A DNA stretch of 64,000 bases, taken from NCBI RefSeq assembly GCF_014651015.1, contig NZ_BMWB01000006.1, positions 62,001 through 126,000 of the forward strand, written 5' to 3'. A model generated the notes under the pieces. It was not told the DNA's origin. It did not search any database and saw only the letters and a list, made by a program, of their open reading frames with translations. The translations under genes and the position numbers were made by a program. The stretch is from Streptomyces xantholiticus (GTDB lineage: Bacteria > Actinomycetota > Actinomycetes > Streptomycetales > Streptomycetaceae). This document shows, piece after piece, positions 46,829 to 55,351 of the stretch (positions are counted from its first letter, which is position 1; every line of letters starts with the position of its first letter).

Positions 46829-49102
46829 GTGAACGGACGTCGACGAGTCTTAGCGTGGTTGGTCGCGGTGACGCTGGCGGCACTGTGCGGGCCGTTCGGC
46901 TGGCCGGGCTCGGGCCTGGCCGCGCCGAAGCCGGTGCCGCTGCCCAGCTTCGACGGGCCCGCGCCGGATCCGAACGCCCTGCCGGGTGGGTCTCGTCCGG
47001 CCCCGCCCGGACCGCGGCAGCCGTACGAGTACGAGAACCCCGCCGAGTGGCTGCGCAACCGACCGCAGCCGCAGCGCCACGAGGTGGCGGCGGCGATGCT
47101 CAGCCCGAAGGCCAAGGTGCCGGGGACGTGGGAGCACTGCCTGAAGCGATGGCAGGACTATCAGCTGAAGAAGGCCGCGGAGTTGTCGAAGCACCACCGC
47201 AATCCGGGGAGCAAGCGGCCGAGCCGCGTGCTGCCGTGGGACAAGTGGCTCCGGCAGTACATTCCGAATCAAGGCAACGACAACCAGGGCAAGGCCTTCG
47301 TCAAGCACCTCGTGGAACGACTCAAGCTCGGTGCCAACCACGGCTGGCAGACCGAGTTGCACGTGCCGGAGGCGAACCGCTACTACGACTTGGCCAACGT
47401 GGAACTCGGCCTGCTCTACGAGGTCAAGTCCGGTAGAGGCATCGACGCCGGCGAACTGGCGCGGGACAAGGCATTACTCGAGATCGAGCGGGGCAAGCCC
47501 AACCCCCGGCAACTGGTGTACCTCTTCCCCGACCAGCCGAGCAAGAAGGCCAAGAAGCTGCTCAAGGAGGCCGGCATTTCGTATGCCGTGCTGCCGGCGC
47601 AGAAGAGGCTGATCAACCCGGGCGGGACGGACCCGGGCGGGACCGCCCCGGGCGGAGCCGACCCGGGCGGAGCCGACCCGGGCGGAGCCGACCCGGACGA
47701 CAGCGGTCCCAACGGCGGCGGCACCCCCAAGGGCGGGCCGCAGGGCGGCGGACCTCGGGGCGGTGCCTCCGCCGACGACACCCTGCGCGCCCCGGATCAG
47801 TATCAGGCCCCGGCCCCGGCCCCGGCGGAGATCGCCGACTCCGGTGACACCCCGGAGGAGGCAGCCGAGCTGCGCCAGGTCAACCAGCAACTCGCCGCGG
47901 ACTCCGGCCACCCCGACCTGGCCCAGGATCTGGGCGGCGTCGACTTCTCGACGCTGGAGCTGCGCTACGTCTCCGACACCTACCACAACGGCTCCGGCGT
48001 GCAGTACGCGTTCAAGGCCGACGCCCTGCCGGCCGACGAGCAGTCCTTCGGCGGCCGGCGAGCCGCACAGCTCGCCTCGGACTCGTTCTTCGTCTGGCTG
48101 GAGCTGCCGCCGTCCGCTTTCACCGTCAACCTCAATCCGGACGAGCCCAACCGGATCATCGACGAGAAGTTCGGCCAGACCGACGCCGGGCGGGTGCTGC
48201 TGGAGGCCGACCTGGCGATGAAGAAGTCGGTCGCGAAGTTCATCCACCCCGACACCCCGGGAGGCAAGAAGTACTGGGACTCCCTGTGGGGCGAGACCAA
48301 GTGCGTCTCCATGAGGCAGTGGATCGTGCCCGACACGGCCACCGTCCGCGACAACGGCAACGAGCTGTACATCCTGGACGCACCGCTGCTGGTGAAGATG
48401 GAGTCAGAGGTCATCGAGACCCCGGGTGTCGGCGGCGACACCGGCTGCGGACAGCAGGACGAGGCCAGCACTCAGCACAACGAGTCGGTGTACCGCACGA
48501 CGATCCTGCCGCAAATCCAGAAGGCGGTGAACCACGCGCCCGAGTACGCCGACCTGCGTCGGGTCTACGCCAGCCGGGTCGCCGCCGAGTGGTTCCGCAA
48601 GCGCAGCGCCGGCAAGCACACCGCGTACTCGGACCTCATCGGCAAGGGCGACATCAGCCGCTGGGCCTCCCGGGAGAAATGGACACCCCGTGAGGTCTTC
48701 GACCGCTACGTCCAGTCTTACAAGAACGGCGAGTTCAAGGTGAAGCACACCACCACCGAGGGCAACGTCGTATACACCCGTACCTACGTCTACGGCGGAG
48801 TGGATTTCAGCCAGATCGACCAGAACCGGCTGAGCGCGACCAAGTTCGCCAAGGACCACCCCGCGCTGACAGCCACGGCGCGCAACGCGCTGCACGAGCC
48901 GAGCGGCGAGGGACGCGACGTCTGGCTCGGCGGTCAGACCACCGCCGTGCCCCTGGCCGAGGCCTTCGCCGGCCCCGACCCGGCAACGTCGAAGCCGCTG
49001 TTCTACGTGCTGGGGGCCGTGCCGCTCACCGCCTGGCTCGTGACGGGCGGCATGCTGTTGTGGCGCCGCCGAGCGAACTCACCGGCAAGGGCCGGCCGGT
49101 GA
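46829..49102 (+). CDS. Secreted, membrane-anchored protein with a PD-(D/E)XK nuclease-like domain
   Basis: A 757-residue protein. The GTG at 46829, seven bases after GGGGGAG, begins a signal peptide (GRRRVLAWLVAVTLAALCGP). At about residues 150-260 there is a restriction-endonuclease-like core: GKAFVKHLVERL helix, YYDLANVELGLLYEVKSG with Asp187, Glu198 and Lys200, then RDKALLEIERGKPNPRQLVY and LLKEAGISYAVLPA. A linker of five PGG(T/A)D units follows. A second domain at about 370-700 (LELRYVSDTYHNGSGVQYAF; RVLLEADLAMKKSVAKFIHP; FRKRSAGKHTAYSDLIGKGD) is unknown. The C-terminus has a membrane span and RRRR-type anchor (YVLGAVPLTAWLVTGGM). Overlap with the next start is GTGA. Confidence 0.78.
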   Translation: MNGRRRVLAWLVAVTLAALCGPFGWPGSGLAAPKPVPLPSFDGPAPDPNALPGGSRPAPPGPRQPYEYENPAEWLRNRPQPQRHEVAAAMLSPKAKVPGTWEHCLKRWQDYQLKKAAELSKHHRNPGSKRPSRVLPWDKWLRQYIPNQGNDNQGKAFVKHLVERLKLGANHGWQTELHVPEANRYYDLANVELGLLYEVKSGRGIDAGELARDKALLEIERGKPNPRQLVYLFPDQPSKKAKKLLKEAGISYAVLPAQKRLINPGGTDPGGTAPGGADPGGADPGGADPDDSGPNGGGTPKGGPQGGGPRGGASADDTLRAPDQYQAPAPAPAEIADSGDTPEEAAELRQVNQQLAADSGHPDLAQDLGGVDFSTLELRYVSDTYHNGSGVQYAFKADALPADEQSFGGRRAAQLASDSFFVWLELPPSAFTVNLNPDEPNRIIDEKFGQTDAGRVLLEADLAMKKSVAKFIHPDTPGGKKYWDSLWGETKCVSMRQWIVPDTATVRDNGNELYILDAPLLVKMESEVIETPGVGGDTGCGQQDEASTQHNESVYRTTILPQIQKAVNHAPEYADLRRVYASRVAAEWFRKRSAGKHTAYSDLIGKGDISRWASREKWTPREVFDRYVQSYKNGEFKVKHTTTEGNVVYTRTYVYGGVDFSQIDQNRLSATKFAKDHPALTATARNALHEPSGEGRDVWLGGQTTAVPLAEAFAGPDPATSKPLFYVLGAVPLTAWLVTGGMLLWRRRANSPARAGR
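47618..47692 (+). repeat. Five 15-bp in-frame repeats in the nuclease linker
   Basis: Units CCGGGCGGAGCCGAC (with minor variants) repeat five times and encode Pro-Gly-Gly-(Thr/Ala)-(Asp/Ala). They form a flexible spacer between the nuclease-like and unknown domains. Confidence 0.9.
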
Positions 49103-50418
49103 CCACGGCAGGGGTGGAACCGCCACTGGCGGCACCGGCGCCCCCGATGCCTCCGGGCGCCGTGTTCGCGGCGAGCTACCTGTTCGCCGGGGTGGCCGCG
49201 TTGGCCCTGGTCTCCTCGGTCGGCACGTTCTTCGCCATCCCCGAGTTCAGCCACCATCGGAGCGAGGAAGCCGCCGACGGCGCGGCAGGGGACCTGGCCG
49301 CGTACGGGCTGACGGCGTTCGCCGTGCTCACGATCGTGTTCGGCGGCGTCTGCCTGCTGCTGTCCCTGCTCGACGGACGGGGACGGCAGGGGGCCCGGGT
49401 GACGACCTGGGTCGTCGGCGCACTGTCCGTCTGCTTCAACGTCGCGCTGCTCACCGTCGGCATCTACGACTCCGTGCCCTGGTACGGCGACATGACGCGG
49501 GTGGTGGCCGTCGGGATGCTGTTGCTGACGCTCGGTGCGGTCACCCTGCTGGCGCTGCCCGTTTCCCACGGGTACTTCCGCGCCGCCCGATCAGCCCGCC
49601 AGAGTGAGCGTCCCCCGTTCACGCCACCACCGACGGCCCCACCGCCCGGCCACCCTCCCGCCCACGCCAACCAGCCGCCCCCTCCTACCTACCTGCCCCC
49701 TCCTCCCGGCACTCCGCCTCCTCCTCCCCACCATCCGCCGCCGCCGCCGCTCCAGGACGCACGTCGGCCGGTCGCCGTCACCACGGCCATGGCCGTCCTG
49801 GTGGGCATCGCGGTCGTCACCCTCGTAGCCGCCGTCGTGGAGATCCGGACGTACCAGGCCGTACTGAACTGGCTCGACGACTACCAGCGGGCCATGGAGA
49901 AGCAAACTGCTCCGTACGGCATCGACGTGGCCTTCCCCCGCCTCCCGGACACTGCCGCGGGGTCGACCGCCATCGTGGTCGTGGCCCTGGTGGCGGCCGC
50001 AGCTCTCATGATCGGCCTGGCACTCGCCATCCGGCTGCCCCGGCCGCGGGCACGCATCATGGCACTCGTCGCCACGGCGCTGTTCGCAGCACTGGCCACG
50101 GGCCGGGGGCTCCTGACCGCAACCTCACAGGCCACCATGAGCCGGCTCGCAGAGGAGTCGCAGCGGCTGAAGGAAAGCATGGGTGCAGGGCAGTACCAGG
50201 ACCCGTTCCCCAGCTTCACCGAGATCCACCCCCAGTGGGCGTACCAGGCCGTCTACCTGACCACGACCCTCGCGGTCCTCGGGTACATCGCGGTCTTCGT
50301 CCTGCTGGTCCTGCGGGGCTCGAATGCCTGGTTCGCCATGGCAGGAAATCGCGCGCACCAGTACGCCCCGCCACCGCCGTACCTCGGACAGGGGTACGGG
50401 CAGTATCCGAGCAGGTGA
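49099..50418 (+). CDS. Multi-pass membrane protein with proline-rich central loop
   Basis: A 439-residue protein overlapping the nuclease-like gene by GTGA, so they are co-translated. It has about three or four N-terminal spans (FAASYLFAGVAALALVSSV; GLTAFAVLTIVFGGVCLLL; VVAVGMLLLTLGAVTLLALP) and a Pro-rich loop at about 178-245 (runs of five prolines alternating with His/Thr). Further spans follow (MAVLVGIAVVTLVAAVVEI; AIVVVALVAAAALMIGLAL; YLTTTLAVLGYIAVFVLLV), ending with a Tyr/Pro-rich tail (YAPPPPYLGQGYGQYPSR). I recognise no transporter motif. It may anchor, export or neutralise the preceding protein; no family is named. Confidence 0.75.
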   Translation: MTTAGVEPPLAAPAPPMPPGAVFAASYLFAGVAALALVSSVGTFFAIPEFSHHRSEEAADGAAGDLAAYGLTAFAVLTIVFGGVCLLLSLLDGRGRQGARVTTWVVGALSVCFNVALLTVGIYDSVPWYGDMTRVVAVGMLLLTLGAVTLLALPVSHGYFRAARSARQSERPPFTPPPTAPPPGHPPAHANQPPPPTYLPPPPGTPPPPPHHPPPPPLQDARRPVAVTTAMAVLVGIAVVTLVAAVVEIRTYQAVLNWLDDYQRAMEKQTAPYGIDVAFPRLPDTAAGSTAIVVVALVAAAALMIGLALAIRLPRPRARIMALVATALFAALATGRGLLTATSQATMSRLAEESQRLKESMGAGQYQDPFPSFTEIHPQWAYQAVYLTTTLAVLGYIAVFVLLVLRGSNAWFAMAGNRAHQYAPPPPYLGQGYGQYPSR

Positions 50419-50499
50419 CACCAGTACGGCGAACCCCTGGTTCGTCCGCGAGCACCGCCACGGCGATGTTGTCAGTGGGCGGGGCTACTGTGCTGCCAC

Positions 50500-51777
50500 A
50501 TGAAGATCGATTCCCTTCTCGAGGATCTGGAGAGCGACGACGCCGCGCGGGTGGAGGCCGCGGCCGCACGGCTGGCGGCGCAGGCCGACATCGTGGTGCC
50601 GACGCTGCTGCAGGGTCTGGCCGGAGTACAGCGGACCGCTGAACTCAATTCGGTCATACGGGTGTTGAGATACATCGGGCCGCCGGCCCTCGACATCCTC
50701 CTGGCGGCGTGGCGCCGGAAGGAGGTGACGGACTGGCAGGCGGGCAGGCTCCTCGGGGTCTTCGACGAGCGCTCCGCCGACCAGTACGCGTCTCTGGCGG
50801 CCGATCCGCACTACGGCACGTCGGGCAACGGCTTCCAGGGACTTGTCAGGCTGAGGACGGACTCCGAGGCCGGACTGCGGGCCCTGGTGGACTGTTACGC
50901 CCGCAGCGGCCTCGTCCCTTACAAGGCGTCCGACTACGCCCGCTTGCTGCACGACTCCTTCCGACCGCGGCTGCGCTCCCTGCGCCGCGATTCGGCCGCG
51001 TCCCCGAGGACCAGGCGGGGCGCGATGGCGGCGCTGGTGGCGGGCGGCGGGGTCGACGCGCTCGACGACCGCGACCGGGCGGCGATCGAGCGGCTGATCC
51101 GGGTGAAGATCCCGCACGAGACGCCGAGGCTGCCGTCGTCGACGCTCAGTGGCTGGTGGATGGCCGTGCCCGGAGCGTCGTACGAGGGCGTCTTCGAGGC
51201 CCTGGGCCTGCACGACCCGCGGCCCGTCACGGTCGCCGCGGGCGTCGGGGCGTCGGAGGGCAGGGAGATCCGGGTGCCCGGGCAGGACGGCACCGCCCGC
51301 ACCGTGGGGCGGGCCTTCGTCACCCCGGAGCTGGACGGCTGGCGCCTGGTCTTCGGCTCCTTCGACCTGCTGGTCGGCGACGACCCCTGGTACGACATGA
51401 TCGAGACCGTCGAGCGGGTCAGCGTCCACTGCGGCCAGGCCCAGTTGTTCTTCCTGGACGACGCCGGCGGCTCCGACGTGTGGATCGTGGCCGAGAACGG
51501 CCGGGTGATCCGCCAGTACGCCGCCGAGAGCGACCCCGAATGGGAAGGCGAGCCGCTGCCGTGGGAGACCCTCGCGGTCGACGACGAGGGCTACGACCCC
51601 GAGTACGACGGCGTCCCGCCCAACGCGGGCACCACGGGCGCCCGATCCGCCTGCGCGTACCTCTCGGTCGACCCCGGCGAGGTCGGCCCACACACCGAGG
51701 TACGCGGCCACGGCTGGCTTGCCCTCACCGCACCGAACGTCAGCCACGGGGCATTCCCCGGCACCCTCCGCATCTGA
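50500..51777 (+). CDS. HEAT-like helical protein of unknown function
   Basis: A 425-residue cytoplasmic protein starting at an ATG. Its first 200 residues are short helices of HEAT/PBS-lyase type (LEDLESDDAARVEAAAARLA, NSVIRVLRYIGPPALDILLA, TRRGAMAALVAGGG). The second half has a beta-rich domain: GWRLVFGSFDLLVGDDPWYD, VSVHCGQAQLFFLDDAGGSD and VWIVAENGRVIRQYAAESDP. The latter motif is familiar from other unannotated Streptomyces proteins. No enzyme motif is visible. It begins 81 bases after the membrane gene and may belong to the same functional group. Confidence 0.72.
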   Translation: MKIDSLLEDLESDDAARVEAAAARLAAQADIVVPTLLQGLAGVQRTAELNSVIRVLRYIGPPALDILLAAWRRKEVTDWQAGRLLGVFDERSADQYASLAADPHYGTSGNGFQGLVRLRTDSEAGLRALVDCYARSGLVPYKASDYARLLHDSFRPRLRSLRRDSAASPRTRRGAMAALVAGGGVDALDDRDRAAIERLIRVKIPHETPRLPSSTLSGWWMAVPGASYEGVFEALGLHDPRPVTVAAGVGASEGREIRVPGQDGTARTVGRAFVTPELDGWRLVFGSFDLLVGDDPWYDMIETVERVSVHCGQAQLFFLDDAGGSDVWIVAENGRVIRQYAAESDPEWEGEPLPWETLAVDDEGYDPEYDGVPPNAGTTGARSACAYLSVDPGEVGPHTEVRGHGWLALTAPNVSHGAFPGTLRI

Positions 51778-52176
51778 CGCTCACCAGCGGAGAGATCCGG
51801 CGGCGGGGGCACGTCGGACCACAGCCCGTCGCACCCTCGCCGTCAGCGCTTCGGGTGCGTGGTGCACGCGTTGGGCGGGACATCGTCGTACGCGGCGCCA
51901 GTGGTGCCGTCTTTTCTGCCCACCAGGATTCCTCGTCACATCATCGGTGAGCAACAGTCCCCGAGTTCCGCGTTTCTTCCCCAGTTCCTGGCCCGACTGA
52001 GAGTGCCTGGACCTGGGCCTGTTACCTCGTCCGGGTGACCGCAGGCCGTTCTGACCCAACCTCGCCCGTAGTACGCAACCCTCATCCCTGTCGGGCTTCC
52101 TTCAGTCTGGGTGAAGTCGTGGAGGCGTCGGTTGGCTCTGGCCGTAGTACGCGATCTGCGCGAGTAGCGGGCGCCG
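51778..52176. other. Spacer before the integrase remnant, with a direct repeat
   Basis: About 400 bases without a gene. It is a little AT-richer than its surroundings at 51900-52100. It contains one direct repeat, CCGTAGTACGC at 52066-52076 and 52142-52152, which could be integrase arm-type sites or nothing. Confidence 0.4.
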
Positions 52177-53021
52177 GTGAGCGGGGAGGAACTCGCCGAG
52201 TTCGCGACCGATGTCCTGGCGGGGTTCGTGCTCGCACGGGCTCGGCCGGTCTGGTCGACAGCACGATCCGCAACGACACCAACCACCTGGAGCTGATCCG
52301 GGACTGGTTCGGCCGTCCGCTGTGGGAGATGGAGCCGGCCGGCGCCGACGTCTACTTCGGCAAGGTGCTCCGCGACGCCAAGCCTTCGACGCGGACCGGG
52401 CGGGCGGGGGCGCTGGCAGTGTACTTCCAGTTCCTTGAGCTGCGGCACAAGGTCGAGTTGCACAACCTCACCGGCCGTGTGGTGGAGTGCCCGCTGGACG
52501 AGATGAACCGGCCGCGGGCCTCGGTGGAACCGCAACTGCGGATCCCGCCCAGCGAGGCGGAGATCGAGGAGCTGTTCGCCGGATGGCGTGAGGAGCTGGT
52601 GACCTGCCGCAAGTTCGGCCCGGCCGCTCGCAACTACGCGGTCGCCCGGCCGGCGGCGGACGTAGGACTGCGGATCAACGAGGCACGGATGCTCGACCTG
52701 GACGACGTCCGGTGGGAGCTGGGCCGGTTCGGCAAGCTCAACGTCCGGCACGGTAAGGGCACCTCCGGTACCTCGGCTGCCACCGTGGACAGCTCCGCTC
52801 AGCACCACTCCATCGCCCAGCACGACCCGGCCATCAGCAAGCACTGGCACGCCAAGGTCAAGTGCGACATCGTCCGCAACGGCCACACCTACACCAAGCG
52901 CACCGCATGGGCCAACGGCCCTACCGAGCAAGCGGCCGTCAACACCGCCAAGCGCAACATCCCCGTCGAGAAGGGCAGCTACAAGCGACACTGCCGCACC
53001 CTGGAAAGCTACCGTCGCTGA
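52177..53021 (+). pseudogene. Truncated, frameshifted tyrosine recombinase (integrase) with foreign tail
   Basis: The protein starts (GTG 52177) as SGEELAEFATDVLAGFVLAR, shifts frame near 52240, and continues as GLVDSTIRNDTNHLELIRDW, YFGKVLRDAKPSTRTGRAGA, TCRKFGPAARNYAVARPAAD and GLRINEARMLDLDDVRWELG. This is the N-terminal core and the first active-site Arg of a tyrosine recombinase. After KLNVRHGKG (near 52762) the rest of the catalytic domain, with the His-x-x-Arg and Tyr, is missing. An unrelated basic tail (HAKVKCDIVRNGHTYTKRTA, SYKRHCRTLESYRR) runs to a stop at 53021. It is a dead integrase, joined by deletion to something I cannot name. Confidence 0.75.
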
Positions 53022-53113
53022 CCCGCACGGGCGCCGCGCCCGGAGATCGCAAAGGCGGGATCTCCGGCGGCGCATCCCTTGTCCCACCGGTATCCTGGGG
53101 GAAGGAGGCTCCT

Positions 53114-53431
53114 ATGACCGTCCAGAGCAGGCGCGTCTACGAGATCCACGTTCCCGTAGGCAAGGACGCGCAGGAGTTGCAGGAAGTCATCTCGTTGATC
53201 CTGTGCCCGGTCCCTGACCACGCGCCGCCCTGCCCCGTCCCCTGGGCCACCGCCGCAGTCGGGACGCAGATCAATGTCGGGCTCTACGCCACCGAGGGAG
53301 AGGCCAACCGGCTGCTGGTCGAGATCGCCACCGTCGCCAAGGGGGCGAACGTCACCTTGCACCATGACGTGGACCCTGCCGACTATCAGGAGCTAATCCG
53401 GCAGTACGAGATCGAAGCCGGTCTCCGCTAG
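53114..53431 (+). CDS. Small hypothetical protein
   Basis: A 105-residue protein with a strong ribosome site (GAAGGAGG). The sequence is [60 protein letters not shown]. It looks like a small alpha/beta fold (ferredoxin-like) but matches no family I know. Its last few codons overlap the UvrA-like remnant on the other strand, so the C-terminus (YEIEAGLR) may be an accident of a junction. Confidence 0.65.
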   Translation: MTVQSRRVYEIHVPVGKDAQELQEVISLILCPVPDHAPPCPVPWATAAVGTQINVGLYATEGEANRLLVEIATVAKGANVTLHHDVDPADYQELIRQYEIEAGLR

Positions 53432-53513
53432 CTTGAGGCGCTGGGCCTCGCCGCCGGAGAGGGCGGGGGTGTCCTCGCCGAGGGTGAGGTAGCCGAGGCC
53501 GAGGTCGCTCGGG
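53423..53513 (-). pseudogene. UvrA-like ABC ATPase fragment
   Basis: On the minus strand 30 codons read [20 protein letters not shown] followed by EAQRLKLAE. That is the UvrA signature (ABC-signature [12 protein letters not shown] preceded by GLGYLTLG). There is no complete gene around it. It is an isolated shard of an excinuclease-type or drug-resistance-type UvrA paralogue. Confidence 0.75.
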
Positions 53514-53599
53514 GCCTTCAGGCGGGCGCTGGATCCGCACCCTGTGCGATCCCTGGCGCCATATCCGGCCCAACGGGCGCTGGACGCTCGGGAATCTCC

Positions 53600-53644
53600 G
53601 ACAGCACCGAGGCCCCGGCAGAGCGCCGGGGCCTCGGTGCTGTC
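53600..53644. terminator. Strong bidirectional hairpin, 20-bp perfect stem
   Basis: GACAGCACCGAGGCCCCGGC pairs perfectly with its complement across a 5-nt loop. It lies before the end (53668) of the leftward small membrane gene and after the rightward gene ending at 53431. It is the most stable hairpin I noticed in the window. Confidence 0.9.
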
Positions 53645-53667
53645 CCGAAGTCAGCGCAGCAGGGCCG

Positions 53668-53889
53668 TTACTGGATGAGGGCGCGAAGGACGGGGATACA
53701 CACACCGGCGCTGGTGATCCCGGCGATGATGGCGGCAGCCACGGGGGCGCCGGTGAACACAGTGAGCCCGCCGATGACGAACCCGATCATGGCCGCGGTG
53801 AGCAGCACGACGGCGGTGTGCGTGGACAGGAACGGCTCCCCAGCGGGGCCCGGCGAGGCCGGCTGCTGGGGATTCTGGGTAGTGGTCAT
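53668..53889 (-). CDS. Small two-span membrane protein
   Basis: A 73-residue protein with a polar N-terminus (TTTQNPQQPASPGPAGEPFL) and two membrane spans (AVVLLTAAMIGFVIGGLTV; AAAIIAGITSAGVCIPVL). The ATG at 53889 begins it; the longer frame to 54162 is Arg/Pro-rich and does not look real. Such small spans are typical of Streptomyces accessory genes. It is divergent from the vWA protein gene. No family is assigned. Confidence 0.7.
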   Translation of the reverse strand: MTTTQNPQQPASPGPAGEPFLSTHTAVVLLTAAMIGFVIGGLTVFTGAPVAAAIIAGITSAGVCIPVLRALIQ

Positions 53890-54111
53890 GCCCCGACTCT
53901 GACCCCTAGAAGGGCTGTGGCCTGCACCGATGGAACGCATCTGCAGAAACCCGATCAGCTGACCCGCAAGGCTGCACGGCGGTGGTGTTCGCCCGAACAT
54001 CTGCCATGTTTCCTCAACCAGGAAGCCTTTCACCAAAGTTCGGTGCTGTTCGGTCCATGGAGCGTTAACCTCCCGTAACGGCGCGGGGCGGGAACGGCAC
54101 GGGGGAAGAGT

Positions 54112-55125
54112 GTGGTGGCCGAAGGCACGTATGAGGCTCTGCTGGAGGAACAGGCAAGCCATCTGAGCCGTCTGCGGATCGAGCGGGGCAATCCGTCCCT
54201 GCGCGCCATCGAGGAACGCGCGTCGAAGCTGTTCACTCAGGAGAAGGCGTCACTGCCGATCGCCACTCAGAGTGCTGCCTTCAACGGCAGGTATGTAGGC
54301 CTGGACAAGCTGATGTGGCTCGTTCGGTCCCTCATGTCCTGGGATCAGTACGGCGATGACTGCACCCCACCTGGGCGCAGGGCACCCGAACTCAACCAAT
54401 GGCGCACCCGCTGGGTACAGATCACGCTCGCGCGACCCAAACGCCGCAAGCCCACAGCCTCACCAGCGGACGGCATGCTGAGCGCACCGGGGTACGACCC
54501 CTCCAGCGGCCGGACGGACCACCCGGTGCACGTCATCTGGCTGCTCGACTGCTCGCACTCGATGAGCGGGGAGAAGGCTGCACAGCTGAACTACGCCATG
54601 AGGGAGGCCATCGTGGAGATGCGCGAGGTCGCGAAGATGCACCCCACCGTGGGGCTGGAGATGCGGGCGGGGATGTTCAGCGCTGGCGCTCGGTGGCACA
54701 TGGAAGGGCCGGTCGACATCGACCTCGCGATCTGGCGCGATGTCTACGCCGATGACAGTGGCGGCGATGGGGCCTGCGACATGGGCGCAGCCTTCCGGCT
54801 GGCCGCCAGCGCCCTGCACGTTCCACCGATGCCCCAACAGGCGCCGCCACCGGTGCTGGCCTTGGTGTCCGGCACGCAGCCGACGGACGACTGGCGCTCC
54901 GGGCTGCGCGAGCTGGCTGCCACTCCATGGGGCAGCCAAGCGGTCCGCATCGCCATCCCGGTCGGCGCCGACGCCGACCGCGGTGTGCTCGAGGAGTTCC
55001 TGAGCAACACCGGGTTGAGGCCGATCGACGCCGGCGCTGCCCCTCGTCAAGTCGCTGCGGCCATTCGCTGGGCGGCGGAGACCGTGGCCGAGCCGTGGGC
55101 CGCAGATGATGACGACGTGTGGTGA
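54112..55125 (+). CDS. vWA protein of TerY type with N-terminal helical regulatory domain
   Basis: A 337-residue protein. Residues 1-110 (GTYEALLEEQASHLSRLRIE, NPSLRAIEERASKLFTQEKA, DKLMWLVRSLMSWDQYGDDC) resemble the helical N-terminal domain that opens many Streptomyces signalling and conflict proteins. From about 135 a von Willebrand A domain follows: IWLLDCSHSMSGEKAAQLNY with the MIDAS motif Asp-x-Ser-x-Ser, GLEMRAGMFSAGARWHMEGP, CDMGAAFRLAASAL, and LVSGTQPTDDWRSGLREL, as in TerY. Two other MIDAS positions look altered (Cys-Asp for Gly-Thr; Ser-Gly for Thr-Asp). The usual PP2C and kinase partners are absent. The start is a GTG at 54112 after GGGGGAAG. Confidence 0.83.
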   Translation: MVAEGTYEALLEEQASHLSRLRIERGNPSLRAIEERASKLFTQEKASLPIATQSAAFNGRYVGLDKLMWLVRSLMSWDQYGDDCTPPGRRAPELNQWRTRWVQITLARPKRRKPTASPADGMLSAPGYDPSSGRTDHPVHVIWLLDCSHSMSGEKAAQLNYAMREAIVEMREVAKMHPTVGLEMRAGMFSAGARWHMEGPVDIDLAIWRDVYADDSGGDGACDMGAAFRLAASALHVPPMPQQAPPPVLALVSGTQPTDDWRSGLRELAATPWGSQAVRIAIPVGADADRGVLEEFLSNTGLRPIDAGAAPRQVAAAIRWAAETVAEPWAADDDDVW

Positions 55126-55351
55126 CCGCCTTCGGGCCGTGACTGCCCTGGCCACATCGGTACGGGGTATGAGCAGGCCGATCAGCCAGGACACCGTACG
55201 CCCGACAGCCTGCGAATCGAAGGCGGTTCCCTGAACGCCGGGGAGCCGGAGGCCATGATCGTTCTCACCGGCACTTTCTGTACGCCAACTACTCACGACC
55301 GGAATAAGCCGGCAGGATCCGTGACACGTTCGTCAATGGCACCCGATCATG

